Of a stretch of 64,000 bases of DNA, positions 25,247 to 35,574 are shown piece after piece. The notes below the pieces were generated by a model. That model was not told where the DNA came from, did no database searches, and saw only the letters and a program-made list of their open reading frames with translations. Numbering within the stretch: position 1 is the stretch's first letter; each line of letters opens with the position of its first letter. Location of the stretch: assembly GCF_000018425.1 (NCBI RefSeq), contig NC_010424.1, positions 868,001 through 932,000 on the forward strand. The letters run 5' to 3'. The DNA comes from Candidatus Desulforudis audaxviator MP104C (lineage in GTDB: Bacteria; Bacillota; Desulfotomaculia; Desulfotomaculales; Desulforudaceae). Position numbers and translations under genes: made by a program.

Positions 25247-27199
25247 CTATGGTTGCTCTTTGTTTTCCGGCAGTTGAACCAGGAGGAAATTGACCGGAAG
25301 GTAGCTCCCGGACGGCGCCGTATATTCCAGGCGGAGCGCTCCCGGAAGCACCGGGCGCTGGATGATTACCGCCTGGCGCTGCGGTTTCAGGAATCCTTCG
25401 ACCGGTGTTTCCCAAACCAATCCGTTCATCCGGAGCGCGCCGCAGTAAACACCTCCCCTGGGGTTTAAGAGGACCACCGTGCCGGGTACGACCCGCTCGA
25501 AGAGAATCTCATACACCACGCCGTAATTGCCGTGATTAGACACTCGTTCACCGGTGAGTGCATCGATTCCGGTGAGCAAAACGTCGTGGACCCCATCGCC
25601 CAGCACCAAACGGCTGTTAACCGGGCTGCTTTCGGGCACTACGATCAGCCGGTCGGCCATGGGGAAGGTACCCCGGACATGCAGACCATCAGGCGGCAGC
25701 ACCGGCAGTTGCGGGAAGACCGCCACGGGGTCCGCATCCGCCGGGACCGCGACCACGTAAAAGGTCAGCGGGGCCTCGGCAGAAAAGTCGGCGAGGCCGG
25801 TGACACAAAACCCAGGCCTTAGGGTTAGGCTGCTCAAGCCCGGGAGCAGGTCCACGGTCTTTCCAGGGGGAATCACGAATGTGGCGGGCGACGGGACGCC
25901 GAAGAAGTGCATCAAGTGCTCACGGCCCTGGTGCAGAATCCTGGTCGATGGACGGCTTAAACCCTGGCGGGTGATGGTGACGCGGACGGCCTCCGTCCCC
26001 GGGTTTTGGGCCAGAACCGCGATTTTTAGTCTGCCGCCGGTTTTGTTCAGGTGGTGCACCATCAGGCGGCCCGGGCCGGAGACCGTATCCCGGTAAAGGA
26101 GACCCGGGGCGGGCACGTCTTCTGGGCTGTTGGACCTGAGCAACGTTCTGGCCCTGCTCACCGCAGGGAGTTGAAGCACCGGCAAGTCGAGGACCCTTTC
26201 CTCAAACGGGATCACCTTCTTTGGCTCTCCGTACAGAAGATGGTATTGAGTCCGGGTGTAGTGCACCTCTTCACTGACCGGTACCACCAGCTCGAACCGG
26301 TCCTTGCCGCCGAGCGGATCTTCAACCTCCAGCGTTACCCGGTGCCTTCCGGCTTCAAAGAACGCCGGCTCCCGGTTCGTCCACCTATAGATTAGCTCGT
26401 GGCCGTCCGGGTCAAAACTCTCGTTTACGTACACAACCGGTTCGCCGATTTTATAAAAATCCTTTTCGGTGCGGAAACCCGCCACGGGAGGCGTATTTAC
26501 GTTCAACCGTACCGTGTACGGGGCGCTCCAGTTGCCGTTGGCATCCCTTACCCGGAGTGTGACCTCGTAGAGGCCAGCCTGTTCGTACCACGGTTCCAGG
26601 CCGCTCCAGGCCCGCTCGACGATCTCCACGCCTTCCGGGTGGAAGCTCTCGTCCCGGACGGTGAGTTCCCCGCCCGGCCGGACGGGATTCGGGATCAGGC
26701 TGAAACGGGCCACCGGCGGGGTCTTGCTGGTCAGGTCCGCCGTGATGGTAATTTCTTTGGTGGCGGCGTCGAAATGCACGGTGGCGCCCAGTGCCACCGA
26801 AACAAACCGCAGCGGTACCAGAATGCGCCCGTCCTTAATCCGGGCCGGGGTCGGGAGCTCGACTGCCCTTCCGTTCACCAGGGCTTCGGAAGAGCCGGCG
26901 GCGAGCCTTATCGCCGTGCCGGGCCCGCTGAGAGACGCGGTTTTGGTTTCCGCTTCCCAGTCCACGGCTACTTCCAGCGCTTCACCGATGAAACGCAGAG
27001 GGACCAGGGTGTAGCCAGAATGAATCACGGGCGGCACGTCCAGGCCCGTCGGCACGGCATTGACGAAGGCCGTGGAGGCGCGGGGGTTCAAGAGAATTAC
27101 TTTTTGCCCGGGGGAGGCATGGGCTGCTGCGGTAACCTGGAAAAACAGGGAGGTGGCCAGGATGACGGCGGGGATGAGTCTGGAAAACGGCAGTTGCAC
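25247..27199 (-). CDS. Secreted protein with copper-amine-oxidase-N (stalk) domain and PKD-like repeats
   Basis: 650 residues. Signal peptide (about 1-28, ending AAAHASPG), then a stalk domain of the copper-amine-oxidase-N type (about 35-155, with GYTLVPLRFIGEALEVAVDWE and ILVPLRFVSVALGATVHFD marking the two repeats), two PKD/Ig-like domains (about 160-310) and a long beta-rich C-terminal part of about 330 residues that I do not recognise. The stalk domain is common on surface proteins of Clostridia and is not enzymatic. It probably sits on or outside the cell wall. The GTG at 27199 follows AAGGAG by ten bases. Confidence 0.8.
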   Translation of the reverse strand: MQLPFSRLIPAVILATSLFFQVTAAAHASPGQKVILLNPRASTAFVNAVPTGLDVPPVIHSGYTLVPLRFIGEALEVAVDWEAETKTASLSGPGTAIRLAAGSSEALVNGRAVELPTPARIKDGRILVPLRFVSVALGATVHFDAATKEITITADLTSKTPPVARFSLIPNPVRPGGELTVRDESFHPEGVEIVERAWSGLEPWYEQAGLYEVTLRVRDANGNWSAPYTVRLNVNTPPVAGFRTEKDFYKIGEPVVYVNESFDPDGHELIYRWTNREPAFFEAGRHRVTLEVEDPLGGKDRFELVVPVSEEVHYTRTQYHLLYGEPKKVIPFEERVLDLPVLQLPAVSRARTLLRSNSPEDVPAPGLLYRDTVSGPGRLMVHHLNKTGGRLKIAVLAQNPGTEAVRVTITRQGLSRPSTRILHQGREHLMHFFGVPSPATFVIPPGKTVDLLPGLSSLTLRPGFCVTGLADFSAEAPLTFYVVAVPADADPVAVFPQLPVLPPDGLHVRGTFPMADRLIVVPESSPVNSRLVLGDGVHDVLLTGIDALTGERVSNHGNYGVVYEILFERVVPGTVVLLNPRGGVYCGALRMNGLVWETPVEGFLKPQRQAVIIQRPVLPGALRLEYTAPSGSYLPVNFLLVQLPENKEQP

Positions 27200-27339
27200 T
27201 GGATCGGCACTCCTTGTGAGGGAAAACGGTCCGCTGGTTACTTATCTTCCCTGGAATGCCATTTGTATTATACGCGAGTCCGGCAATTTCCTCTCGTGTC
27301 GCAGAAATGACGCGTAGGAAATTGTTGACAAGGAGTGGG

Positions 27340-28029
27340 TCAGGCCAGCCTTTCGAGGATCACCACGATCCCCGGGGCTACGAAGATGGCCGGGAGGAGG
27401 TTTGCCACGTGGATGTTGGTTACTCCCAGGATGTTCAATCCGATTCCCAGAATAACCAGTCCCCCGGAGGCGGTGAGTTCGGCCACCACCGAGGGGCTGA
27501 TGAAGGCGGCAGCCCAGACGGCTCCCAGGGTGATACCGCCCTGGTAGATGAAGACCGGTACGGCCGAGAAGAGCACCCCGATACCCAGGGTTGAGGCCAT
27601 GATCACAGAGGCGATCCCGTCCAGCATCGCCTTGGCGAACAGGGTGGTCGGCCGACCGGTCAGGCCGTCTTCGATCGCGCCCATTACCGCCATTGCGCCC
27701 ACGCAGAACAGGATGGTGGAGGCCACAAAAGCACGGCCGATTTCGCCGCCGTTTCCCCCTCCCACCAGTTGCTCAAGGCGTTGGCCCACCCGGTTGATCC
27801 AACCGTCAATGTTCAGGATTCCTCCGACAAGGCCCCCGAGCACCAGACTGGCGATGACTATGAGCGGGTTTTGGGTTTCCAGGGCCATCTTCAGGCCGAT
27901 GAGGATGACCGCCAGCCCCAGGCCCTGCACCACCGTGTCCTTGATCCGATCGGGAATGCCACGTTTCAGGGCCACGCCGACTAGGGCGCCCGCACAAATG
28001 GCGGCAACGTTGACAATAGTTCCAATCAA
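27340..28029 (-). CDS. DUF554 (YqgA-like) membrane protein
   Basis: 229 residues with about six to seven hydrophobic helices and the DUF554 pattern: IGTIVNVAAICAGALVG at the start, GLGLAVILIGLKMAL, GDGLTGRP-like loop and GGLVILGIGLNILG. Function is unknown; the fold suggests a small transporter. I start at TTG 28029 because family members begin at that point and GGGAG lies eleven bases before it; an ATG at 28047 and a frame reaching 28068 are alternatives, but the latter runs through the palindrome at 28049-28077. Confidence 0.82.
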   Translation of the reverse strand: MIGTIVNVAAICAGALVGVALKRGIPDRIKDTVVQGLGLAVILIGLKMALETQNPLIVIASLVLGGLVGGILNIDGWINRVGQRLEQLVGGGNGGEIGRAFVASTILFCVGAMAVMGAIEDGLTGRPTTLFAKAMLDGIASVIMASTLGIGVLFSAVPVFIYQGGITLGAVWAAAFISPSVVAELTASGGLVILGIGLNILGVTNIHVANLLPAIFVAPGIVVILERLA

Positions 28030-28048
28030 CTGATTTGTTACTCCCATC

Positions 28049-28077
28049 CCGAAAAAGGTGTCAGGCACCTTTTTCGG
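28049..28077. repeat. Perfect palindrome, copy 1 of a dispersed repeat
   Basis: Arms CCGAAAAAGGTG (28049-28060) and CACCTTTTTCGG (28066-28077) with a 5-base centre. The core (AAAAAGGTGTC) recurs at 63371-63395. It may also work as a terminator for the GH57 gene, which ends 36 bases away on the minus strand. Confidence 0.75.
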
Positions 28078-28112
28078 TGTTCCTGTGTGCTCGTTCAGTT
28101 AATTATAGCCGA

Positions 28113-30554
28113 TCATGCGCCCCCGCGCATGCGCAGTTTATCTCCGAGGGCGGCAAAATGCTCAATCCAGACCCGGGCCCGGTCGTCTCCCGCCGCGGCC
28201 CGCTCTTCAAACCCGCTGTAGACGCGCTGCAGGAGTTCGTAGTAGATATTCTGCACTTTCCACAGGTCCACCGTGAAAGGCAGGGACCGGGCCAGGCCGA
28301 CGGCGGCGTTCAGGCCGGTAAGCGTGTCGAGGTTGTGGGGCTCTGCCTGCAGTCGGCCGGCCATCCGCTCCATCGTCTGTTCCAGCACGTAGTCGAGCCC
28401 AGCGGAGTCGAGCGGGACGCCGCAGGCCGCGGCCTGGTCGAGGAGCACGGCGATCCGCTTCAGACTGAATTCTTCGTCGGCGAAGGCGCGGCGCAAGTCG
28501 GTGTTCAGCACGAACTCGGCCGCGGTGCGCAGTTCTTTGGGCTGCGGGATGCCCAGCGCCCCCAGAAACCGCATCAGCGAGGCGTGGTGTTCGTATATGT
28601 GGCGGTAGTTCGCCTCCAGGTCGGCCAGGGTGGAGGCGAGGATCTGGTCGAGGATCTTCCGTTGCTCGTCCCGGAAGAGCAGCTTCAGCGAGTAAGGGAT
28701 TCCCTCAAAGTACCGGTCGAGTATGCGGATGACTTCGGGAAGAGACCCTCCCTCGAACGCCGCCATCACCGCCTGCATCAACGCCCGGTAGGCGTCCTCG
28801 TCCTGGTGGGCCCGGACGCCGGCGCTCAGGTTGTGGTCGCCGAAGTGCAGCACCCCGTAACAGAGCGGGGCGCTCTCCCAGGTGATCTTGGAGGTTACCC
28901 GGGCCTGCCCCACCGCCAGCCTGATTCTCCCGGATGCGAGACCTTTGTGGTCCAGGCGCTCCACGGTGTAGCAATAGATGCGTGTCCGCGGCGGGTAGTC
29001 TTCGAACAGCGAACTGATGGCGTAGTGCGCCGCCACCTGGGGCAGGTCGACCATCGCCGTCCGAACGTGCTGCTCGTACAGGTAGGCCCCGTTCCGGTAC
29101 TCGGCGACGTTGCTCTGTGCCCGGCCAATGATATCCAGGAACGGGGATTCGAGATCTTCATCAAAAAGTTCTTGAGCGAGTTGGATCACCCGGCCGGCAT
29201 AGCGGAGTGACTGCACCGTCTGGACTTCCGCGAGGTCGTCGAAAAACCAGCCGCAGCTTGTGCCCATCAACAGGGCGTGCCGCTGTAATTCCAGGAGCTT
29301 CAGCGCGGTCACCGATTCCGCCTGATCGAGAGGACGCGCACCCTGTTCCGCCAGGAACCGCCCGACGTTCTCCGGGGAGCGGTCCAGAATCACCCCGATG
29401 TACTCGTTCCGTGCGCTCCAGGGGTCCTGGAGCAGGACTTGCGCCTTTTCTTCGTAGCGAGGGGCCACCGTGTCCGCCAGCCAGTCCACCGCCTCCCGCA
29501 GCGGCCGGCGCCAGGCCTGGTTCCAGGCGGGTTTCGCGCCGCTGTGGCAGCCGCAGTCGTCCCGCCAACGCTCGATGCCGTGGGCACAGCTCCAGGAGGT
29601 GTTCTCGGCGATCTCCACCTCGTGCGTCGGCGGGTGAAGAGCCAGGTATTCGGCGTAGTTGGTGAGCCGCGCCGTGCCGCCGGCCGCGATGCGGCGCAGG
29701 GCGTAGGCCAGGGCCATGTCTCCGTGCCGGTGATGGTGGCCGTAGGTCTCGCCATCGGTGGCGAAATGCACGAGTTGGGGACGGTCGCGGGAGTAGTCGA
29801 AACCGCGGTACAGGCGGTCGGCAAATTGCTCGCCGTTGGAAAGCAGGCCCTCAAAGGCCACCTCGCGGGCGATGGCGGCGTTGTAGAAAAAGAGGCCGAT
29901 GGAGCGGCCCGCCTTCAGGTTCAGCCGGTAGGGCATCGAAGTATCGATACCCTCCGGTCCGACCGTTTTCCAGTGTCCGGTGCCGATTGCCTGCACCCGC
30001 CGGGCCTGGTGCGGGGCCAGGATGGTGAACCTGATTCCCTGCTCCGCCAACACCTCAAGAGTCTCCAGGTCCACGGCGGTTTCGGGCAGCCACATGCCCG
30101 CCGGTTTCCGGCCGAAACGGTGCTTGAAATCGCGGATTCCCCAGATCACCTGAGTCTCTTTGTCCCGGCGGCCGGCCAGGGGTAGGATAGGATGGCTGTA
30201 AGGCTGGGCGAGGGCCGAACCGTGCCCGGAAAAGAACTGCCGGCTGTCCCGGTCGGCCTCGATCACCGCCCGGTACACGTCGGGCGCCCCGGTTTCCAGC
30301 CAGGCCAGCAGGGTGGGGCCGAAGTTGAAGCTGATCCGGGAGTAGTTGTTTACAATCTCCCTGATCCGGCCGTCCTGGTCCAGAATGCGGGACGCGGCGT
30401 TGGGCGCATAGCACTCGTGCGTGATCCGTTCGTTCCAGTCGTGATAAGGCTGGGCCGACTCCTGGATGTCGATGGCCTCCAGCCACGGGTTTTCCCGCGG
30501 CGGCTGGTAGAAGTGTCCGTGGATGCAAATGTACCGTTTGTTGTCTGTACTCAT
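28113..30554 (-). CDS. GH57-family glycoside hydrolase with DUF3536 C-terminal domain
   Basis: 813 residues, cytoplasmic. The N-terminal GH57 barrel begins YICIHGHFYQPPRENPW; the catalytic nucleophile is Glu158 in GMWLPETAVD, and FATDGETYGHHH supplies the second conserved acid region. The C-terminal half (about 320-800) matches DUF3536, found fused to this GH57 subgroup. GH57 enzymes act on alpha-glucans (amylase, 4-alpha-glucanotransferase, branching enzyme); the substrate of the DUF3536 type is not settled. Its ribosome site (GAGGGGA) overlaps the stop of the glgB relic, and it forms an operon with the trehalose synthase gene upstream. Confidence 0.88.
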   Translation of the reverse strand: MSTDNKRYICIHGHFYQPPRENPWLEAIDIQESAQPYHDWNERITHECYAPNAASRILDQDGRIREIVNNYSRISFNFGPTLLAWLETGAPDVYRAVIEADRDSRQFFSGHGSALAQPYSHPILPLAGRRDKETQVIWGIRDFKHRFGRKPAGMWLPETAVDLETLEVLAEQGIRFTILAPHQARRVQAIGTGHWKTVGPEGIDTSMPYRLNLKAGRSIGLFFYNAAIAREVAFEGLLSNGEQFADRLYRGFDYSRDRPQLVHFATDGETYGHHHRHGDMALAYALRRIAAGGTARLTNYAEYLALHPPTHEVEIAENTSWSCAHGIERWRDDCGCHSGAKPAWNQAWRRPLREAVDWLADTVAPRYEEKAQVLLQDPWSARNEYIGVILDRSPENVGRFLAEQGARPLDQAESVTALKLLELQRHALLMGTSCGWFFDDLAEVQTVQSLRYAGRVIQLAQELFDEDLESPFLDIIGRAQSNVAEYRNGAYLYEQHVRTAMVDLPQVAAHYAISSLFEDYPPRTRIYCYTVERLDHKGLASGRIRLAVGQARVTSKITWESAPLCYGVLHFGDHNLSAGVRAHQDEDAYRALMQAVMAAFEGGSLPEVIRILDRYFEGIPYSLKLLFRDEQRKILDQILASTLADLEANYRHIYEHHASLMRFLGALGIPQPKELRTAAEFVLNTDLRRAFADEEFSLKRIAVLLDQAAACGVPLDSAGLDYVLEQTMERMAGRLQAEPHNLDTLTGLNAAVGLARSLPFTVDLWKVQNIYYELLQRVYSGFEERAAAGDDRARVWIEHFAALGDKLRMRGGA

Positions 30555-30570
30555 ACGCCTATTATTCCCC

Positions 30571-30762
30571 TCATCCCTGTTCGATAAGGGTCAAGAAGAT
30601 TGTGCCCAGGGGCGGCAGGGTAAGTTCCACCGAGTATGGGCGGCCGTGCCGGGGCATCGGCCGGGCGGGAGCCCCGTCCGGGTTGCCCAGACCGCTGCCT
30701 CCGTAGATCAAGGCATCGCTGTTCAAAACCTCCGGGGCGCCGGTTCGGCGGAGAAGCGTCAC
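30571..30762 (-). pseudogene. C-terminal remnant of glycogen branching enzyme (glgB)
   Basis: Just after the treS stop, and overlapping it by four bases (GTGA), a short frame reads [43 protein letters not shown]. This is the closing beta-domain of GlgB (family pattern EVLNSDA-YGGSG-GN, then HG-PYS--LTLPPL). The remaining 500-600 codons of the gene are missing. It is either a 3' relic left by a deletion fused in place behind treS, or, less likely, a translated 63-residue protein. The order treS-mak then glgB is a known glycogen/maltose-phosphate arrangement, which supports the deletion reading. Confidence 0.75.
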
Positions 30763-33700
30763 GCCCGGACCTGGAGCAACTCCAGGATTCCCTTCAGCGG
30801 AATCGGCACCCATTCCGGGCGGTTGTTCAATTCGTACCCCAGTTCGTACACGGCCTTTTCCAGCAGGCAGGCGTCCAGCAGGACGGACAACTGCTCGGGC
30901 GTCTCCGGCAGGAAGGAGGCCCGGCCGGCAGTCTGGAAATAGGAGTCCAGAAAGGCGGCGGAGACCTTCAGGTGCCAGAAACGGGCCCACGGCTCCAGGA
31001 CGGCCCGGTCTTCCCCGCGGGGCGGCCCGTCTGTGCCCGTCTGGTTGTACAGCGCGGTGTAGGCAGCGTAGTGGAAGGAGCGGAGCATGCCTGCTACGTC
31101 GCGCAAGGGCGTGCGTTTGGCCGGCGACTCCTGTACCGGACGGGCCGGTTCGCCGTCGAAGTCGATGATCACGAAATCCTCGCCGGTGTAAAGCAACTGG
31201 CCGAGGTGGTAGTCGCCGTGACAGCGGGTGCGCACGGTGTCGATCTTGTGGGTGAGCAGGGTCTGGAAGCGGTTTAAGACTTCCCCCTCAAGGTCTAGAA
31301 CGGCCTGGGCTTCCGCGCGCGCCGCTTCCGGCAACTCCGCCAGCTTGCGGCGTAGAGTCAGGAAGACCTGGCTGGTCAGGCTGCGCATGGACTGGTACAG
31401 GGACCGCTGGTAAAATGTGGTGAACGGTTCGGGGGCGAAGTCTGGGTTATCCGGACGGGCGGCAAGGGCCAGGTGAAGCTCTGCCGTGCGCCGGCCGAGC
31501 AGCCGGGCCTTGTCCATATAACCACCGATCATTTTGGTCGCCGGGGAGAGGTCCTCCCCGGTCTGAGCGAACAGGATTTTGGACGGGAGCGGCGGCACTT
31601 TCAGACCGGACGCCCGCCGGACCCTTCCAAAGAAACGAGACAGCGCGCCCAGCGTGTACTGCCAGGCGTCCCCCTTGTTCGGCACGAAACCCTGCAGCAC
31701 GGCCAGAGTCACCGGCCGGTCCTTTTCCCGAAAATACTCCAGACTGCCGGCCAGGGGGGCGACCTGGGTAAAGGTGGATTGCTCGGCCAGGAAACGGCTG
31801 ATTTCGAGATCGGGGTTAATGCCTTCCCCGGCACGCCGGAAGAGCTTCAACATCAGCCGGTCCCCGAACAGCACTGTACTGTTGCTTTGTTCCGCCTGTA
31901 TGAGCACCGGTTCCACCGGCGCCTGTACCGGACCGCGCAGCCGGGCGAATTGTCGCGTCGGCGTGGCGATCATAGTGCCGGATTCCCCTTTGAAGCGGCG
32001 CCGGCGGGGGACGGCATCCAGCAAGACCTCACAGAAGGCGGGGTCCCACAGGGCGTCGTACAGGATGCCTGTCTTATCCTTTGTTTGCAGCCGGGCCACG
32101 GCCGACTGGACCAGTTCGCGGCCCCCCTCCCACACCCGCCCCCACTCTCCTGTGGCCAGAGCGAGGGGGAGGATATAGGTCTCGGGGTCCCCTTCGGTAT
32201 AGTCGGCCTGAACCAAGGTGATGTAAGCCACCGAACCGTTGTACGGCACGGGGATGACCTCCGTAACCCGGGTGGAATTCAGCCTCCGGGCCTTGCCCCC
32301 GAACCAGCGGCAGTTGGCAAGATAGAACGGCAGGACCTCCGCCAGGGCGTCCCGGTCGCCGCCCCAAAAGGCAGCTTCCCAGGAGCCTTTTAACACCAGG
32401 GTCGGAATGCCCGCCCTGGGGGCGCCGCCCGGGCTCCGTTCCCAAAGGAGACGCTGGGGTTCCAGGGAAAACCAGAAAAAGGCGTGTGGGCCGAGGGTGA
32501 AAAAGTACGGCCGGTCCCCTACCGGAGGAAACTCTGTACGGCCGAACATTTCGACTGGGATCATACCGCGGTAAGCGTTCAGGTCAAGCTCGACACACTG
32601 CGCGAAACGGGAGAGGTTGGCGATGACCAGGATCGACTCGTCCTCGTAACGGCGAACATAGGCCAGCACTTTGCGGTTTTCGGGATGCAGGAACTCCAGG
32701 CTGCCGCGCCCGAAAGCTTTGTAGCGCTTCCGCAGCGAGATCAGCCGTTTCATCCACGACAACAGGGAATGAGGGTTGTTCTGAAGTGTCTCGACGTTGA
32801 CCGTTTCGTAATGATACTCGGCATCGACGATAACGGGCAGGTACAGCCGCTGGCGGTCGGCCTTGGAAAACCCCGCGTTGCGGTCGGCGCTCCACTGCAT
32901 CGGCGTGCGCACACCGTTGCGGTCGCCCAGGTAGATGTTGTCGCCCATGCCGATTTCGTCCCCGTAGTAAATCACCGGGGTTCCCGGCAGGGAAAAGAGA
33001 AGGCCGTTCATCAGCTCGATGCGCCGGCGGTGGTTTCCAAGCAACGGGGCCAGACGCCGGCGGATGCCGAGGTTGATCCTCATCCGGGGGTCGTGCGCGT
33101 ACGCGCGGTACATGTAGTCCCGCTCCTCGTCGGTGACCATTTCCAGGGTCAGCTCATCGTGGTTACGCAGGAAAAGCGCCCACTGGGAGGTTTCCGAGAT
33201 CGGGGGCGTTTGCGTCAGAATGTCGACGACCGGAAAGCGGTCCTCCATGCGCAGCGCCATGAATAGGCGCGGCATCAGCGGAAAATGGAAGGCCATATGG
33301 CACTCGTCTCCCAGGTAGGCAGCGGCGTGCTCGGGCCACTGGTTGGCTTCGGCCAGGAGCATGCGGTTCTGGAAGCGTTCGTCAACGTGGCGGCGCAACT
33401 CTTTCAAAAAGGCGTGGGTTTCCGGCAGGTTCTCGCAGTTTGTGCCGTCCCGCTCGTACAGGTAGGGCACCGCATCCAGGCGCAGCCCGTCCACCCCGAT
33501 CCGCAGCCAAAAGTCGAGCACCTTGAAAATGGCTTTCCGGACCATGGGGTTGTCATAGTTCAGGTCCGGCTGGTGCGCGTAGAACCGGTGCCAGTAATAG
33601 GCGCCGGCCGCCGGATCCCAAGTCCAGTTTGAAGTCTCGAAATCCTTGAAGATGATTCGCGCTTCCCGGTACTTCTCCGGGGTGTCGCTCCAGACGTAGA

Positions 33701-34085
33701 AATTCCGCCACACGCTGCCCGCCTTCGCCCGCCGGGCGCGCTGGAACCAGGGGTGCTGGTCCGAGGTGTGGTTGCACACCAGTTCGGTGACCACGCGCAA
33801 CCCCCGGCGGTGGGCTTCCCGGACGAAAAACTTGAAGTCCGCAAGCGTCCCGTAGGACGGATGGACGGCCGTGTAGTCGGCGATATCGTAGCCGTCGTCC
33901 TTCAGGGGGGAAGGGTAGAAAGGCAGCAGCCAGATCGCGGTCACCCCCAGATCCTGGAGGTAATCAAGCTTTTCGGCCAGACCGCGGAAGTCACCGATGC
34001 CGTCGCCGTTGCGGTCAAAAAAGGCCCGCACGTGAAGCTCGTACAGGATGGCGTCCTTATACCAGAGCGGATTTTGGTCGAGCAC
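30759..34085 (-). CDS. treS: Trehalose synthase (maltose alpha-D-glucosyltransferase) fused to maltokinase
   Basis: 1108 residues. Residues 1-555 are GH13 trehalose synthase: [17 protein letters not shown], the nucleophile Asp in [10 protein letters not shown] (about 200), the acid Glu in LLAEANQWP and [12 protein letters not shown]. Residues about 570-1100 are a maltokinase (Mak/Pep2 type), with the catalytic HGDYHLGQ near 955 and IIDFDGEP. Together they interconvert trehalose and maltose and phosphorylate maltose to maltose-1-phosphate, the donor for GlgE. No glgE is in the window. The GTG at 34085 follows AAAGGAGG by eight bases. Confidence 0.93.
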   Translation of the reverse strand: MLDQNPLWYKDAILYELHVRAFFDRNGDGIGDFRGLAEKLDYLQDLGVTAIWLLPFYPSPLKDDGYDIADYTAVHPSYGTLADFKFFVREAHRRGLRVVTELVCNHTSDQHPWFQRARRAKAGSVWRNFYVWSDTPEKYREARIIFKDFETSNWTWDPAAGAYYWHRFYAHQPDLNYDNPMVRKAIFKVLDFWLRIGVDGLRLDAVPYLYERDGTNCENLPETHAFLKELRRHVDERFQNRMLLAEANQWPEHAAAYLGDECHMAFHFPLMPRLFMALRMEDRFPVVDILTQTPPISETSQWALFLRNHDELTLEMVTDEERDYMYRAYAHDPRMRINLGIRRRLAPLLGNHRRRIELMNGLLFSLPGTPVIYYGDEIGMGDNIYLGDRNGVRTPMQWSADRNAGFSKADRQRLYLPVIVDAEYHYETVNVETLQNNPHSLLSWMKRLISLRKRYKAFGRGSLEFLHPENRKVLAYVRRYEDESILVIANLSRFAQCVELDLNAYRGMIPVEMFGRTEFPPVGDRPYFFTLGPHAFFWFSLEPQRLLWERSPGGAPRAGIPTLVLKGSWEAAFWGGDRDALAEVLPFYLANCRWFGGKARRLNSTRVTEVIPVPYNGSVAYITLVQADYTEGDPETYILPLALATGEWGRVWEGGRELVQSAVARLQTKDKTGILYDALWDPAFCEVLLDAVPRRRRFKGESGTMIATPTRQFARLRGPVQAPVEPVLIQAEQSNSTVLFGDRLMLKLFRRAGEGINPDLEISRFLAEQSTFTQVAPLAGSLEYFREKDRPVTLAVLQGFVPNKGDAWQYTLGALSRFFGRVRRASGLKVPPLPSKILFAQTGEDLSPATKMIGGYMDKARLLGRRTAELHLALAARPDNPDFAPEPFTTFYQRSLYQSMRSLTSQVFLTLRRKLAELPEAARAEAQAVLDLEGEVLNRFQTLLTHKIDTVRTRCHGDYHLGQLLYTGEDFVIIDFDGEPARPVQESPAKRTPLRDVAGMLRSFHYAAYTALYNQTGTDGPPRGEDRAVLEPWARFWHLKVSAAFLDSYFQTAGRASFLPETPEQLSVLLDACLLEKAVYELGYELNNRPEWVPIPLKGILELLQVRA

Positions 34086-34412
34086 CGGCCGGGCCTCCTT
34101 TCTCCGGGGTCAAACCTTTAGAATTAGTTATTTTCGAGATTGGAAAACGGCCGCCGTCAATCTGGGGCCGTACGCTCTCGATGACCACCCGGCGCCTGCC
34201 TTCGGCAACCAACAATTTGTCCACCGCCAATGGTCTAAACACTCGCTCCCCCAAGCAGAATAATCGGTGACAGAAAATTAACCAGACACATCTGTCTGGA
34301 CTCTATTCCTGATTCGTGATGCCGGGCACGATTCCTGCCCGCCCCTGAAAGTCACAATTGTTTGATTCAGCGTGGTCCCGGTGGGCAAGAACAAAGCGGG
34401 AGGCATTAAAGA
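34086..34412. other. Divergent intergenic region with a short dyad
   Basis: This 327-base gap lies between treS (minus) and the DUF5677 gene (plus). It contains a perfect hairpin, CCAGACA (34282-34288) and TGTCTGG (34293-34299), with a 4-base loop, about 115 bases before the DUF5677 start; it could be an operator. The T-rich side near 34110-34140 probably holds the treS promoter, but no hexamers with proper spacing stand out. No coding sequence is seen. Confidence 0.45.
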
Positions 34413-35141
34413 ATGGAAATCACAAACCAGATGACGGAACTGTACGACGAGTTAAACCAGGCCGCGGAGAATATGGGCCAAATCCCGATTGAGGAGGCTT
34501 CGGAATACGACCGGGTGCTGCAGTTGTTTTTCAGCCGGGCGCGCCGCACCTTCCGCGCCGTCAGACTGCTGGCCGATCACGGGTATGGGGAACAGGCACT
34601 GATTCTGGTGCGGACGCTTTACGAGGACACCGTGAACCTCCTGTATATCAGCACCAATCCGGACCGGCTGGCCAAGCTCTTCCTGGAGTACGCGCACTTC
34701 AGAAACTTCAAGTACCTTCAGTACCTGCAGGAGCACTACCCGGAGTCACTCAAACTCGAAGGTTCCGATACCCTGCACAACCTGATTCAGGAATACGAAC
34801 GGGTCAGGCAGAACTATCCACGGGGCGACAGCTGGAGCGGTCATTCCATCAGCCGGCTGGCGCGGATGCTGTATCTGGACGGGCTGCACGAAACCCTCTA
34901 CAAAATCACCAGCGACCTCGCCCACGGCAACGTCGCCGGGGTGTACCACTTCCTGGTGACCAGAGACAACCGGACCATCGGGGTGCAAAGCGGGACCAGC
35001 CTTGACTACGCCACCCAGTCGGTGATCCTGGCCGTCGAGTGTTTCCGCCTGATCCTGAATGAAGTCAACCGCCACTTCAAGTTGCCGTTCGGCGAGGCCC
35101 TGGAACACACGCGCCGGGGACTGGCCGACTTATCGCACTAA
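34413..35141 (+). CDS. DUF5677-family protein
   Basis: 242 residues, all-helical and soluble. The central pattern RTFRAVRLLADHGYGEQALILVR TLYEDTVNLLYI is typical of the DUF5677 / uncharacterised HEPN-like helical family, in which R, E and N residues are conserved (here in ALILVRTLYEDTVN). Relatives are spread widely and often sit near defence or stress genes, but no clear function is known. The ATG at 34413 follows GGGAGG. It stands alone and converges with the small membrane protein gene, overlapping its end by four bases. Confidence 0.7.
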   Translation: MEITNQMTELYDELNQAAENMGQIPIEEASEYDRVLQLFFSRARRTFRAVRLLADHGYGEQALILVRTLYEDTVNLLYISTNPDRLAKLFLEYAHFRNFKYLQYLQEHYPESLKLEGSDTLHNLIQEYERVRQNYPRGDSWSGHSISRLARMLYLDGLHETLYKITSDLAHGNVAGVYHFLVTRDNRTIGVQSGTSLDYATQSVILAVECFRLILNEVNRHFKLPFGEALEHTRRGLADLSH

Positions 35142-35452
35142 ACGGGGGCTTTCGCCTCCCCCGTCAGGCCCCACCAGATCAGGGCCAGCCCGGTGCCCAG
35201 CAACAAAAAGCTGACCGTCAGGTTCAGACAACCAAACCGTTCCGGCCGGCTGAACACCCGATCACGCCCCCGGTGCCCCCGCCTGGATTCCACGATCCGG
35301 GCCGGGAAGCGCAGCTGAAGCAACCCAATGACGAGAAATGCCAATCCCAGCAGTACCGGCGCCAGCATTACCACCCATTTCTGAAAAATGCCCGATTCGC
35401 CGGTCGCGCGCCCAAAGGGCGGCGTCCCGACACTCCTAAAATTCCACCCCAA
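35138..35452 (-). CDS. Small membrane protein, two helices, unknown
   Basis: Up to 104 residues with two clear hydrophobic segments (WVVMLAPVLLGLAFLVIG and LTVSFLLLGTGLALIWWGL) separated by a basic loop. The start is unclear: the full frame begins at 35452, but an ATG at 35368 would give a 76-residue protein that keeps both helices. No good ribosome site decides it. Its end overlaps the convergent DUF5677 gene by four bases. No family recognised. Confidence 0.5.
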   Translation of the reverse strand: MGWNFRSVGTPPFGRATGESGIFQKWVVMLAPVLLGLAFLVIGLLQLRFPARIVESRRGHRGRDRVFSRPERFGCLNLTVSFLLLGTGLALIWWGLTGEAKAPV

Positions 35453-35574
35453 AACAAATTACTCCTCTACGCCGGTAAAGTCCGCACCCGCCGGGACACG
35501 GGCGTGAGGTTCCGCCACGGCGGTCCGGCGCGTAAACATGTAGTCGGAAAACAGGCAGGCGGGTGGTGTGTGGG

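Noticed and set aside
30763-30990. N-terminal half of the open frame that contains the glgB tail
   Set aside because: This half overlaps the end of treS in another frame and does not match GlgB, so only the part after the treS stop is taken as a relic.
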